Source: Dulcicalothrix desertica PCC 7102 (GTDB lineage Bacteria; Cyanobacteriota; Cyanobacteriia; Cyanobacteriales; Nostocaceae). Taken from it: DNA of 64,000 nt. The translations under genes and the position numbers were made by a program. The notes beneath the pieces were generated by a model, which was given only the letters and a program-made list of their open reading frames with translations, searched no databases and was not told the origin of the DNA. This document shows, piece after piece, positions 1 to 9,267 of this stretch. Each line of letters opens with the position of its first letter. Positions within the stretch are counted from its first letter, which is position 1. The stretch is taken from positions 1 to 64,000 of the forward strand of contig NZ_RSCL01000016.1 of assembly GCF_003991905.1 (NCBI RefSeq). The letters run 5' to 3'.

Positions 1-2
1 AA

Positions 3-194
3 AATTATATTGTAGTTATATTTTTACCCTCTGTCATTGGCTTTATACGGGTTTACCCGTTAGGTGCAAGATATAAGGTAGGCAAAGCAGTAAAACAAAA
101 TAAAGTATATATAGTTCCTGATTATTGGATTGGCAGCGGTATGTTAGCAGCAAATGCGGTTACTGATGATTTATTTAAGTATTTAGTTAAATGA
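3..194 (+). CDS. C-terminal end of an unrecognised protein (partial)
   Basis: An open frame runs in from the left edge and ends at a TGA at 192-194, giving the last 63 residues. It has a hydrophobic start, then a soluble stretch with GARYKVGKA, YIVPDYWIGSG and AANAVTDD, and ends at KYLVK. The composition is coding-like. I cannot assign a family from this fragment. It has the same orientation as the ABC transporter pair but is separated from it by about 400 bp. Confidence 0.6.
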   Translation, partial: NYIVVIFLPSVIGFIRVYPLGARYKVGKAVKQNKVYIVPDYWIGSGMLAANAVTDDLFKYLVK

Positions 195-602
195 GAAAAT
201 TTTATTATGGAAGACTTTTGCCGTCTACCTAAAAATACTTCATCAACAGGAAAAATTATGTTTACTATCCATTGTAACTATCCGTAATCAATACGTTTTC
301 TGTAAGCTTGCAGCGTAAGTCCTAAGAATGTGAACACTCAGATATAAATATATATTTATCTGTTGAACAACACTAAATATTATGATTTTAAATTGTAGTC
401 ATACAATACCTGCCCAACTCAAAAATTCCGCCTATGGTTCAAAAAATTCCGTTTAACGTTCATTATCATCATCCGCAATCAATGCGTTTCCTGTAAACTT
501 TATAATAATTCTTTTATTGCTCTATTTCAAGTATGATTCCTAAACCATTGTATAAACAGACCACTAGCAAAAAAATAATAGTTCTTGTGTTCTAGCATTT
601 CA
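195..602. other. Intergenic region with a 30-bp imperfect direct repeat
   Basis: No gene is seen in this 408-bp stretch. It holds two copies of a 30-bp sequence at 280-309 and 471-500 that match at 26 of 30 positions (both contain AATCAAT and end in a CTGTAA-type tail). Short AAAAATTCCG repeats lie between them. The function is unknown. Confidence 0.5.
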
Positions 603-2336
603 ATGAAAAAATATACTAATTTATTATCAAAATATCTTCTGCCTCAAAAAACGCGCGCTATTTGGTTGACTCTTGCGCTGTTATCTAGTATTGCTCTACA
701 ATTAATCAATCCGCAAATCATTGGCTACTTTATTGATACTGCTGTTGCGGGTGTTTCTACTCAAACACTTTATTTCGCTGCTACTATTTTCATTGCCGTT
801 GCAATTCTAACTCAGCTTTTCTCTATAATTACAACTTACCTCAGCGAAAATGTTGCTTGGACTGCTACTAATGCGCTTCGCAGCGACTTAGTTACTCACT
901 GTCTTTCTCTTGACTTTTGTTTTTTTAAGTCTCGTACACCTGGTGAGTTAATAGAAAGAGTAGATGGTGATGTCAATGCTTTATCACAATTCTTCTCGCA
1001 ATTGGTTATAAATATTTTAGGCAATGTTATTTTACTTGCTGGTATTTTAATCATACTGTTTTTACAAGATTGGCGTATCGGCGCCTCTTTAACTATATTT
1101 AGCTTTATAGCACTCAGTATACTAGTAAGTTTACGACCCCTTGCAATTATACCTTGGACTGCTTATCGTCAAGTAAGTGCAGAATTTTTTGGATTTATTG
1201 GGGAATATATTGTAGGACTAGAAGATATCCGCGCGAATGGTGCTGTGAATTTTGTCATGCACCGTTTTTATAAATTTTTACAACCTTGGCTGTCTATTTA
1301 CCATAAAGCTCGTTTTGCCGATACTACTGTTTGGGCAACAACGGTAGGATTATTTGCTGTTGGGAATGCTCTCGCTTTAGGAATAACTGCTTATTTATGG
1401 AACCAAAAAGCAATTAGTATCGGTACAATTTATGTATTATTCCATTATACAAACTTACTACAAGAACCAATCGAGAAAATCCGCGAGGAATTAGAAAACT
1501 TTCAACAAGCAGAAGCTAGTATTTATCGTATTCAGGAAATTTTAGACCATCCAGTAAAACGAGACGTGACTAATCTACAGGCATTAGAAGCTGGAGCATT
1601 GTCGGTGGAATTTGACAATGTTTGTTTTAGTTACGAGTCAGATAATCAGCGCGCGCTTAATAATCTATCATTTTACTTACCCCAAAATCAAGTATTAGGA
1701 ATTTTAGGACGCACTGGAAGCGGTAAAACTACAATTACACGTTTACTATTAAAATTTTATGAACCGCAATCTGGTTATATACGTTTAAATAATATTCCCA
1801 GTCCACAAATATCTTCAAAAGAATTACGTACACGAATAGGTATTGTTACTCAAGATGTACAGCTATTTCACACTACAGTGCGTAATAACTTAACTTTTTT
1901 TAATCCTGCCATTGACGATACAGAGATTATAGATATTTTAACAGAATTAGGTTTATATAAATGGTTATCTTCACTTCCAAATGGCTTAGATACAATCTTA
2001 GCATCAGATAGTACAGGTCTTTCTGCAGGACAAGCACAATTACTTGCTTTTGCTCGTGTTTTTCTCAAAAACCCCAGTTTAGTTATTCTTGATGAAGCTT
2101 CCTCTCGTCTTGACCCCAACACAGAAAAAAGTTTAGAAGCAGCAATTGATAAATTATTATTAGGACGTACTGGAATCATTATAGCCCATCGTCTCCAAAC
2201 TATACAGCGAGCTAACCAAGTTCTAATATTAGAAAATGGACAAGTACTGGAATATGGCAGGCGCCAAGATTTACAAAATAATTATCATTCTCATTTTGCT
2301 CAGTTGTTAAGGACTAACTTAGATGAATCAAAATAA
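603..2336 (+). CDS. ABC exporter half-transporter, subunit 1
   Basis: A 577-residue fused membrane/ATPase half-transporter of the type I exporter fold. Residues 1-300 hold about six membrane helices, and the nucleotide-binding domain fills about 330-577. Walker A GRTGSGKTT lies near residue 368, the signature LSAGQAQLL and Walker B LVILDEASSRLDP follow, and the H-loop is IIIAHRLQTI. The ATG at 603 is preferred over an upstream in-frame TTG at 585. It overlaps subunit 2 by 14 bp, so the two are probably co-translated and form a heterodimer. Signature and Walker motifs look active. The substrate is unknown: no peptidase C39 domain and no biosynthetic gene is adjacent. Confidence 0.9.
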   Translation: MKKYTNLLSKYLLPQKTRAIWLTLALLSSIALQLINPQIIGYFIDTAVAGVSTQTLYFAATIFIAVAILTQLFSIITTYLSENVAWTATNALRSDLVTHCLSLDFCFFKSRTPGELIERVDGDVNALSQFFSQLVINILGNVILLAGILIILFLQDWRIGASLTIFSFIALSILVSLRPLAIIPWTAYRQVSAEFFGFIGEYIVGLEDIRANGAVNFVMHRFYKFLQPWLSIYHKARFADTTVWATTVGLFAVGNALALGITAYLWNQKAISIGTIYVLFHYTNLLQEPIEKIREELENFQQAEASIYRIQEILDHPVKRDVTNLQALEAGALSVEFDNVCFSYESDNQRALNNLSFYLPQNQVLGILGRTGSGKTTITRLLLKFYEPQSGYIRLNNIPSPQISSKELRTRIGIVTQDVQLFHTTVRNNLTFFNPAIDDTEIIDILTELGLYKWLSSLPNGLDTILASDSTGLSAGQAQLLAFARVFLKNPSLVILDEASSRLDPNTEKSLEAAIDKLLLGRTGIIIAHRLQTIQRANQVLILENGQVLEYGRRQDLQNNYHSHFAQLLRTNLDESK

Positions 2337-4071
2337 AAAAATAGATATCAAACAACTTTTATGGCGAATGATTCGCTATAATTTTAGGCTTTATTTAATC
2401 GATGCTTTTTTTTGGCTATTTATTGCTGGACTCCCTATTATACCAGGATTGATTATTCGAGAATTTTTGAATACCCTTACTAATCAATCTCAATTTAGCT
2501 TATCACCTTGGACGTTTGTTATACTCTTAGTTGCAACTGGAATTGGCAGAGTAATATTTATTTTCATTGGTCGCGTCACAAAAACTCAGCACCGCTTCAC
2601 GATGAGTGCTTTGATACGACATAATTTATTGCGTATAATTCTCAACCGTCCTGCTGCACTAGCTTTGAAAAGAGAAAACCAATCCCAAAATAATTTAGCA
2701 TTAGGAGAATTAATTAGCTACTTCCGTGATGACGTTGAACTTATAGAAGATAATGTTGTTAGCACTTCTGAACTATTTGACGCGGGAGTGTTTGCGACGA
2801 TAGCTTTTATAATTCTAGCTAGCATCAATTGGCAGATGACTATTTTAATATTTCTGCCTGTAGTTGGAATTGTAGTTTTCATCCAACAAATGGAACACCG
2901 CATTAAACGCTATCGTCGCGCGAGCCGTATGGCAACTGAGAATGTCACAGGATTAATAGGTGAAATATTTAACTCAGTACAAGCCATCAAAGTTGCAGGC
3001 GCCGAAACATCAGTAATTAATCATTTTCAAAAGCTCAACGACCAACGGCGCCGAACTATGCTCAAAGACCAATTATTTACCGCTATTTTAAACTCTAGCT
3101 TTCAAAATCTAGTAAACTTTGGCACAGGAATAGTATTACTATTAAGCGCAAACTTACTAAAAAATAATATCGGATTAACAGTTGGAGATTTTGCTTTATT
3201 TGTATATTACTTGGCGTATATCACCGACTTTATCACATTCTTTGGAGAATTTATGGCTTTAACTAAACAAACAGAAGTCTCTTTCGAGCGGATGACCGAC
3301 TTAATAGAAGATAATACTAATTTATCTAATACCTTAGTTGCCTCTCGACCACTTTACTTAAATAATATCTGGGGAGAAAGACAAAACTTACCTAGAATAG
3401 AACCAATACAACAAACCTACTCAGACTTACAAACATTAACCGTTCAAAACCTGACCTACTTACATCAAGGAAGCAACCAAGGAATTAAAAATATCACCTT
3501 TGAAATACAACGAGGAACTTTAAATGTAATCACAGGAGACATTGGAGCAGGAAAAACAACCCTATTACAAGTTTTATTAGGACTATTACCCTTACAAACA
3601 GGTAAAATTTACTGGAACGGCTGCTTAATAAATGACCCAGCAATCTTTTTTACACCTCCTCGCAGCGCTTACGTACCACAGATTCCTCAATTATTCAGTC
3701 AAACATTACGAGATAACCTTTTACTTGGTAGACAGGCGCCACGAGAAGACATCGAAAAAGCACTATATAATTCAGTCTTTGCCGAAGATATTGGCGCCAT
3801 GCCCTTGGGACTAGAAACACTAGTAGGTTATAAAGGAGTTCGCCTTTCAGGTGGTCAACTACAACGAGCAGCTATAACGCGCGCTTTAATACATCAACCA
3901 GAATTATTAGTATTTGACGACATCTCCAGCGCATTAGACGTACAAACAGAAGAACAACTTTGGCGGCGCCTGTGTAACACTCAAAAGCAACAACATACTA
4001 TCTTAGTAGTATCACACCGTGAATGGCTAATCAATCGCGCAGACCAAATTATTGTAATTAATCAACAGTAA
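2323..4071 (+). CDS. ABC exporter half-transporter, subunit 2
   Basis: A 582-residue ABC exporter half, the partner of the preceding gene. Membrane helices occupy roughly residues 20-310 and the ATPase domain roughly 370-580. Walker A is GDIGAGKTTLL near residue 404, the signature LSGGQLQRAAITRAL, and Walker B LLVFDDISSALD. The Walker B motif ends in Asp where the catalytic Glu is usual (FDD rather than DE), so one of the two composite ATPase sites may be degenerate, as in many heterodimeric exporters. The start codon lies inside the end of subunit 1, consistent with translational coupling. The exported substrate is not evident. Confidence 0.9.
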   Translation: MNQNKKIDIKQLLWRMIRYNFRLYLIDAFFWLFIAGLPIIPGLIIREFLNTLTNQSQFSLSPWTFVILLVATGIGRVIFIFIGRVTKTQHRFTMSALIRHNLLRIILNRPAALALKRENQSQNNLALGELISYFRDDVELIEDNVVSTSELFDAGVFATIAFIILASINWQMTILIFLPVVGIVVFIQQMEHRIKRYRRASRMATENVTGLIGEIFNSVQAIKVAGAETSVINHFQKLNDQRRRTMLKDQLFTAILNSSFQNLVNFGTGIVLLLSANLLKNNIGLTVGDFALFVYYLAYITDFITFFGEFMALTKQTEVSFERMTDLIEDNTNLSNTLVASRPLYLNNIWGERQNLPRIEPIQQTYSDLQTLTVQNLTYLHQGSNQGIKNITFEIQRGTLNVITGDIGAGKTTLLQVLLGLLPLQTGKIYWNGCLINDPAIFFTPPRSAYVPQIPQLFSQTLRDNLLLGRQAPREDIEKALYNSVFAEDIGAMPLGLETLVGYKGVRLSGGQLQRAAITRALIHQPELLVFDDISSALDVQTEEQLWRRLCNTQKQQHTILVVSHREWLINRADQIIVINQQ

Positions 4072-4104
4072 TACAAATGGCGCCACGACAAAACCACAAC
4101 GTAG

Positions 4105-4165
4105 GGTGCGATCAGTCTATAAAAAACCCTCAACATCTTAACAAAACTTGTGGACTGATTGCACC
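4105..4165. repeat. Inverted repeat downstream of the ABC exporter
   Basis: GGTGCGATCAGTC at 4105-4117 pairs with GACTGATTGCACC at 4153-4165 with one mismatch, across a 35-nt loop. It follows GTAGG, like the longer GGTGCGTGACGC hairpin between nifS and nifU, so it probably belongs to a dispersed palindrome family. A short frame overlapping it (4077-4265) is not considered coding. Confidence 0.6.
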
Positions 4166-4393
4166 AGCAAGCAAGGAAAGGCAACCACGGAAAAGCAGAA
4201 TTAATAAAATATTAAAATGCTTTAATGTCGCCAAAAGTTTATACTACACCAACTTAAGGTTATAAGTTATTACATATAAAATCAAAATTTAATTATATAA
4301 AATTACAAAAAAAACAGTAATAAATTATACAATAAATATTTACCTTTTTTGGGTTTTAACTTATTATTTAAACATGATTCATCCAGGGTATTA

Positions 4394-5245
4394 ATGATGA
4401 GCTACGATAACGTTTGTAAAATATTAGCTGAAAAATATCCACTTGATTTTGCGAAATGGTTAATCTCAACTAAAGTACGAAAAGTCAAAGTGCTAAAAAC
4501 AGAATTGAGTATAGAGCCAGTTCGCGCGGACTCCGTATCATTTTTGCAAACACGAGAACGTATTCTTCATATAGAATTCCAAACTCTACCTCCATCCAAA
4601 CCTCCAATACCTTTTCGGCAGTTGGATTATTCCGTCAGACTTAAGCGACAGTACGATCTTCCTGTGACGCAAGTGGTTATTTTCCTAAAATTCACAGATG
4701 ACCCAATCGCTTATACAGACGAGTATAGAGACGAAACGACAGTCCATAAATATCAAGTCATTCGCATGTGGGAGCAAGACCCTGAGATATTCTTAAACAG
4801 CGAAGGATTGTTACCACTGGCGCCATTGGCAGCAACAAGTTCGCCAGAAGCCTTACTGTCGCAAGTTGTCGAGAAGATTGCTACAATTTCAAATAGAGGT
4901 GATAGACAAAACACTGCTGCATATACACAAATATTAGCTGGTCTCAAGTTTGACAAAACAATGATTCGCAATTTATTAAGTGAGGACATCATGAAAGAAT
5001 CAGTAATTTATCAGGATATATTACAAAAAGGAGAAAAGCAAGGGGAAGAGAAAGGTGAAAAGCGAGGTGAGAAAAATGAGGCTTTTCGCCTTGTAAGTCG
5101 TCAATTAAATCGAAAATTCGGCGCCATCGACTCATCAATTATTGAACGTCTCCAAGGCTTGACAACAGAGCAACTTGAAGCTTTAGGAGAAGATTTTCTA
5201 GATTTCTCAAGTATTTCTGATTTAGAAGCTTGGTTAAATAGATAA
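4394..5245 (+). CDS. Rpn-family PD-(D/E)XK nuclease-like protein
   Basis: A 283-residue protein of the cyanobacterial Rpn/transposase-like (PDDEXK) group. The N-terminus has SYDNVCKILAEKYP and FAKWLI, then LHIEFQT in the nuclease core, and the C-terminal third has the KGEKQGEEKGEKRGEK charged linker followed by a DUF4351-like helical tail (ALGEDFLDFSS). The ATG at 4394 follows a short AGGG and is better than the upstream TTG at 4349. Rpn proteins are linked to recombination and are common and fast-evolving in this group. It stands alone. A truncated relative lies at 28,144-28,683. Confidence 0.8.
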   Translation: MMSYDNVCKILAEKYPLDFAKWLISTKVRKVKVLKTELSIEPVRADSVSFLQTRERILHIEFQTLPPSKPPIPFRQLDYSVRLKRQYDLPVTQVVIFLKFTDDPIAYTDEYRDETTVHKYQVIRMWEQDPEIFLNSEGLLPLAPLAATSSPEALLSQVVEKIATISNRGDRQNTAAYTQILAGLKFDKTMIRNLLSEDIMKESVIYQDILQKGEKQGEEKGEKRGEKNEAFRLVSRQLNRKFGAIDSSIIERLQGLTTEQLEALGEDFLDFSSISDLEAWLNR

Positions 5246-5349
5246 TTAAGAGTCTAACTTTAAACTATATATTCTCAGGTCAAAGATAAAAACTTTGACC
5301 TTTTTTATAATTGTGTCAGCAGTTTAATAACCTCTCCCCTTACCCCTCT

Positions 5350-5505
5350 CCTACAAGGATACTGCTGACGAATGGTAGATCTGACCCCTCATTTCACACA
5401 AATTGGCGGTAGAGACCGTATTAATTCGGTCTCTACGTAGGTCTGGAATAAGGCAAAATCGTTGTCGTGATGGGCGCCCCGAATCGCCAGCAGTATCCTC
5501 GTAGG
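5350..5505. repeat. Palindromic interspersed element, copy 1
   Basis: A 156-bp element with 21-bp arms: CCTACAAGGATACTGCTGAC at 5350-5369 against the complement of 5485-5505, with two mismatches. A 28-nt palindrome (5409-5436) sits inside. A second copy is at 25,543-25,720, where the outer and central parts are alike but the inner arm sequence differs on both sides together. GGGGTTAGG repeats flank it. No gene is visible. Confidence 0.8.
5409..5436. repeat. 28-nt GTAGAGAC palindrome
   Basis: GTAGAGACCGTATT is followed directly by AATTCGGTCTCTAC, with one mismatch between arms. Similar 28-nt units occur at 12,707, 18,498, 25,604 and 26,766, and diverged ones at 9,221 and 17,396. This copy is nested in the larger palindromic element. 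Confidence 0.8.
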
Positions 5506-5747
5506 GAAGGGGTTAGGGGTTAGGGGTTAGGTTCTTAGTAAACAAGTTACCCATATAAAATACATATCTGCATTGACTTGTAAGAAGATTATGCTGACCA
5601 ATATGATGCAGTATGTGAATATAGTCAAATTATGCAGGTTAAGATTTAATTTATAATATTTAAAAATATGTACTTATCTGACGCTTCCGGAAATCTCTCT
5701 AGAAGCGTTAGTTTTACGTTTTCCTTTGAGAAAAATAAGTACACCTA

Positions 5748-5782
5748 TTGACAAGCAGTAAAAAGAGAATGATAATCATTTC
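5748..5782 (+). promoter_or_regulatory. Sigma70-type promoter overlapped by Fur/Zur-like box
   Basis: TTGACA at 5748-5753 is followed after exactly 17 bp by GATAAT at 5771-5776. The -10 lies inside AATGATAATCATT (5768-5780), a perfect 6-1-6 palindrome that matches the Fur box consensus at 15 of 19 positions. The position suggests repression of the uptake operon starting at 6181 when the metal is plentiful. Fur and Zur boxes overlap in sequence, so the regulator is not settled. Confidence 0.75.
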
Positions 5783-6039
5783 AATCAAAACAAATAATTC
5801 TCTTTGCAACTGATACAACAGATGTAACGGATAAGTTATTGGTAAGTATGGTTATCTAAAATAACCTATCCGCTACATCCGCTCATCATCCGTTGCCAGG
5901 TTTGCCAGCTATTTTAGAGGGGAGGACATGGATATATTTCAGAATTGGATGATAGAATCTGCTGGGTGTGATATTTGTAACATTTCTACATTAAACACTA
6001 GCCATAACCGTGTTATTGTGCAACAACGTATTCGTTCTA

Positions 6040-6150
6040 ATAAAAATTGTTTATTAGAGTAACGGGGAAAGTTTGGTGAAAATCCAGCGCTGTCCCGCAG
6101 CTGTAATGAGGCAAAACTTGTCTCTAAGTCAGAATGCCCGTCAATAGTCA
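6040..6150 (+). promoter_or_regulatory. Cobalamin (AdoCbl-type) riboswitch
   Basis: The conserved core elements of the cobalamin aptamer appear in order in the leader of the TonB receptor gene: ACGGGGAAAG near 6062, GGTGAAAATCCAGCGC near 6075, CCCGCAGCTGTAA at 6094-6106, and AAGTCAGAATGCCCG near 6126. The aptamer lies 30-140 nt before the ATG at 6181, the usual place for control of B12 transporter genes. No T-run terminator is seen behind it, so control at translation initiation is more likely. Confidence 0.9.
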
Positions 6151-6180
6151 CAAAAAAGTAAAATTATCTGCGAGGTACAG

Positions 6181-8325
6181 ATGAGAAATATTATATGTAA
6201 TTCCCAATGGGGAATAAATTTTGCTGTGTCTCTGACAGCAATGTTAGGGATATTATACGGTCATAGCGCTGTTGCAGAAATTACGCAGGTATCCGAGTTT
6301 CCTAAGAATGAAAAAACTGCTTCAGATTTACAACCCGTTGCAGAAGAAATTGCTCAACAACCTGCATTAACAGAAGAGACAGAACCAGATATTGAATTAA
6401 CTGTAATTGAAAAGTTATTAAATGTACCTGTTTATGCACCTTTTCGTCGTGAGGGGACAGTCAAAGACTCGACTCGTCCTATCTATGTCATTACTGGTGA
6501 AGAGATGGAAGCGCAAGGCGCCAGAACAGTTCGAGAAGCGCTGAAGTTTCTGCCTGGTATACTCCCAGATGGAACGGTTGGAACTGAACCTCATGCTTTG
6601 AGCGGTCAGTTTATTCGTGGTTCTAATAGTGAACAAGTGCTGATACTACTAGATGGTAGACCAATCAATAACTTAGGTGGTGGTCGTTTTGATTTGTCAG
6701 AATTTACTACTACTAATATTGAGCGGGTGGAAGTACTACCTGGTGGGGGTTCAATTTTATATGGTTCTGATGCGATTGGTGGAGTTATCAATATTATTAC
6801 TCGGCGCCCGCCAACAGAAAACAAAATTACTACTGATACAAAGGTAAATTTTGGTTCATATGGACTTAACCAACAAAGTATCCAGTCTGGTGGAAGAACG
6901 GGAAATATTGGTTGGGTAGTTGGATATAACCGTATTCAAGGAAAATATAATTACCCTTTTTCAATTCCCGAAGCTAACTTTAGGGGAGTGCGTAAAAATA
7001 ATGATGCTCTGTTTAATAACTTTAATGTCAAGTTAGAGGCAGATTTAGATAAGCGCAATACTTTAACTTTGTCTACTTTATACTTGGGGAAAGACCAAGG
7101 TACACCTGGGGGAGTTCCTATACTTGTACCGCAATTTGGTCAAGGTTCTGGTAATGTTCTCACCGATAGAAACCGGAAATATACAGACCAAGTATTAAGT
7201 GATTTAACTTGGAATTCTAAACTGGGGAATGGAGATGATTCATTACTAACAGCAAAATTTTATCTTGATTTTACCAATACTCGCTTTGACTCTAATTCTA
7301 TAACTATTCCGCCTCAATTCAACAGAAGATTTGAGACGAGGCAAAGTTCTTATGGTGTTCAAGCTACCCATAGCTGGCAGTTCGACAAAAACCATAGTGT
7401 TGTTTATGGTTTTGATTATCGCAATGTCAATGTCAATAGTAGTGCAATTAGGTTTGCTACAGGCGCCAAAGTCCCCAACTATGATGATACTATTGGTCAA
7501 GGCGCCATCTTTGCCAGGTATGAAACAAGCTTTATCCCTAAAGTCAAGTTAAATTTTGGTGTGCGTCAAGATTTTAATAGTTTAGCTTCAGGTGGAGCAA
7601 CATCTCCATCAGTGGGTGTGAAGTGGGATATAACTAACTCTACTACTCTACGAGCGAACTATATCAAGAACTTTCGCGTTCCAACAATTGCTAACTTATT
7701 TAATGTTAACCCTACTAATGTTGGTAATCCAAATCTTAGACCTGAAAGAGGAGATAGTTACGATATTGGTATTGACCAGAAATTAGGTGATATTGGTTTA
7801 CTGCGCTTAACATTTTTCCAAAATAATATATCTGACCTCATTGCTTTTAAATCTATCAGACCTGCTGTGAACGGAGTAACTGGAACATGGGAAAATATTG
7901 GTTTAGTTGAAACAAGTGGAATCGAAGCTGCATTAAATTTACAACTTGCAAAGAATCTTTACGCTTTTGTTAATTATACAGCAAATGACCCACGCATTAA
8001 AAAAAGCTCTAATCCCGCAGAAATTAATAAAGAATTAAGATTTGCAGGCGCCGATAAACTAGGTTTGGGTGTTTCATATGAAAATCCTCAAGGGTGGTAT
8101 TTTGGACTATTAATGAATTCCCTTGGTGCATATCCAACGAATAATACAAATACCGAATCATTAGCTGGTTACACAACTTTTGACGCCAAAACTCGAATTC
8201 CTCTCAGTCAGAATTTTACACTTAATGCTAGTGTAGATAATATCTTTAATCAAAGGTATCAGTTGTTTGCAGGATTCCCTGATGCGGGTAGAGTGTTCCA
8301 AGTTGGTTTAAGCGCGAATTTCTAA
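6181..8325 (+). CDS. TonB-dependent outer-membrane receptor, probable cobalamin/corrinoid (BtuB-like)
   Basis: A 714-residue outer-membrane receptor. It has an N-terminal signal peptide (about 32 residues, ending near HSAVAE), a plug domain at about 95-215 (RPIYVITGEEME, PGILPDGTVG, QFIRGSNSEQVLILLDGRPI, YGSDAIGGVINIIT) and a beta-barrel to the C-terminus, ending in a terminal aromatic (SANF). The cobalamin riboswitch and Fur/Zur-like box upstream suggest uptake of a corrinoid under combined vitamin and metal control. It is the first gene of a co-directional set with the ferredoxin-like protein, binding lipoprotein and permease. The true substrate could also be a metal chelate. Confidence 0.9.
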   Translation: MRNIICNSQWGINFAVSLTAMLGILYGHSAVAEITQVSEFPKNEKTASDLQPVAEEIAQQPALTEETEPDIELTVIEKLLNVPVYAPFRREGTVKDSTRPIYVITGEEMEAQGARTVREALKFLPGILPDGTVGTEPHALSGQFIRGSNSEQVLILLDGRPINNLGGGRFDLSEFTTTNIERVEVLPGGGSILYGSDAIGGVINIITRRPPTENKITTDTKVNFGSYGLNQQSIQSGGRTGNIGWVVGYNRIQGKYNYPFSIPEANFRGVRKNNDALFNNFNVKLEADLDKRNTLTLSTLYLGKDQGTPGGVPILVPQFGQGSGNVLTDRNRKYTDQVLSDLTWNSKLGNGDDSLLTAKFYLDFTNTRFDSNSITIPPQFNRRFETRQSSYGVQATHSWQFDKNHSVVYGFDYRNVNVNSSAIRFATGAKVPNYDDTIGQGAIFARYETSFIPKVKLNFGVRQDFNSLASGGATSPSVGVKWDITNSTTLRANYIKNFRVPTIANLFNVNPTNVGNPNLRPERGDSYDIGIDQKLGDIGLLRLTFFQNNISDLIAFKSIRPAVNGVTGTWENIGLVETSGIEAALNLQLAKNLYAFVNYTANDPRIKKSSNPAEINKELRFAGADKLGLGVSYENPQGWYFGLLMNSLGAYPTNNTNTESLAGYTTFDAKTRIPLSQNFTLNASVDNIFNQRYQLFAGFPDAGRVFQVGLSANF

Positions 8326-8348
8326 TTATATATACGAGGAAAATTGCC

Positions 8349-9215
8349 ATGACTCAATTTAACCCAATGGTAAAACCATTAAATCAGATTTCTCGCGAAC
8401 CTACTGGTAATGGTTGGAATATAGAGTATGAATATTTTGATTGTCAAAGTGATGTGCTTGCTTGTTTGACTTACACATTATTTCAAGATAACTGGCATCA
8501 AATTGGGTTGGGTCATCTTGAGCAAGGCAGCGTTTTAGAGCTAGAATTTAATGAGGCGCCTAAAAAATGCGTTCTTTATGATGGGTATCTCACGGTTATT
8601 GCTCAAGAGTGGCATTTTCACTTGTGTATCGAAGAAACTCTAGGTGGTCCAGATAACGAGACTCCACCAGAACAGCGACAACAAAGATTAATTAACAAAG
8701 GTGCATTATATCGACGCATCAACCCAGAAGGAGAACCGAGAAGCTGGGGTATACAGTTTTGGAATGGTGCGGGTGAAAAAGCAATGACTATATTTCTACC
8801 AAATCCATATATAGAGGATGAGAATTTATTACCTGATGGTAAAGCGAATTTTGCTAAATTAGACTTTTACCATGAACTTCGGGAAACTTATGTATTGGGA
8901 ACAAAGCAATTACCTTTTACCAAGAACCCTTTTAAGTGTTCTTATGTAGCAGTTTGTACATCTGGACGCTGTTATCCGTCTCAGAAATGGCAACCTACAT
9001 TTGAAGCACTTTTATCAGCAGTAGAAAAAGCCAAATTACATATAGAAGTGCGAACAACTGGTTGCTTACAGGTTTGTAAATTGGGTCCAGTTGCTTTTTA
9101 TTCTGATGATAAAACTTGGTATACTCGTGTTCAACCAGAAGTTGCAGAGAAAATTGTCAGCGAGCATTTAATTCAAGGTAATAAAGTCATAGAATATATT
9201 TACCCACCTGTTTAA
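8349..9215 (+). CDS. Thioredoxin-like [2Fe-2S] ferredoxin-domain protein
   Basis: A 288-residue protein 23 bp after the receptor, with GAGGA upstream of the ATG. The C-terminal part (about 190-275) has the Cys pattern of thioredoxin-like [2Fe-2S] ferredoxins: CSYVAVCTSGRCYPS near 196 and TTGCLQVCKLGP near 235. The N-terminal 180 residues form a soluble domain with EWHFHLCIEET and WGIQFWNG that I do not recognise by name. Its place between receptor and binding protein suggests a redox or reductive-release step in handling the imported metal complex. That role is inference. Confidence 0.8.
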   Translation: MTQFNPMVKPLNQISREPTGNGWNIEYEYFDCQSDVLACLTYTLFQDNWHQIGLGHLEQGSVLELEFNEAPKKCVLYDGYLTVIAQEWHFHLCIEETLGGPDNETPPEQRQQRLINKGALYRRINPEGEPRSWGIQFWNGAGEKAMTIFLPNPYIEDENLLPDGKANFAKLDFYHELRETYVLGTKQLPFTKNPFKCSYVAVCTSGRCYPSQKWQPTFEALLSAVEKAKLHIEVRTTGCLQVCKLGPVAFYSDDKTWYTRVQPEVAEKIVSEHLIQGNKVIEYIYPPV

Positions 9216-9220
9216 TTAAT

Positions 9221-9247
9221 GTAGAGACGTGACATGTCGCGTCTCCC
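9221..9247. repeat. Diverged GTAGAGAC palindrome
   Basis: GTAGAGACGTGACA followed by TGTCGCGTCTCCC lies between the ferredoxin-like gene and the lipoprotein gene. It belongs to the 28-nt palindrome family seen elsewhere in the window. It could form a hairpin in the operon mRNA. Confidence 0.7.
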
Positions 9248-9267
9248 TTACAATATTTTTATTTAAA

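Noticed and set aside
4077-4265. A 62-codon plus-strand frame after the ABC exporter
   Set aside because: It runs through an inverted repeat, has no ribosome site and shows no protein-like pattern.
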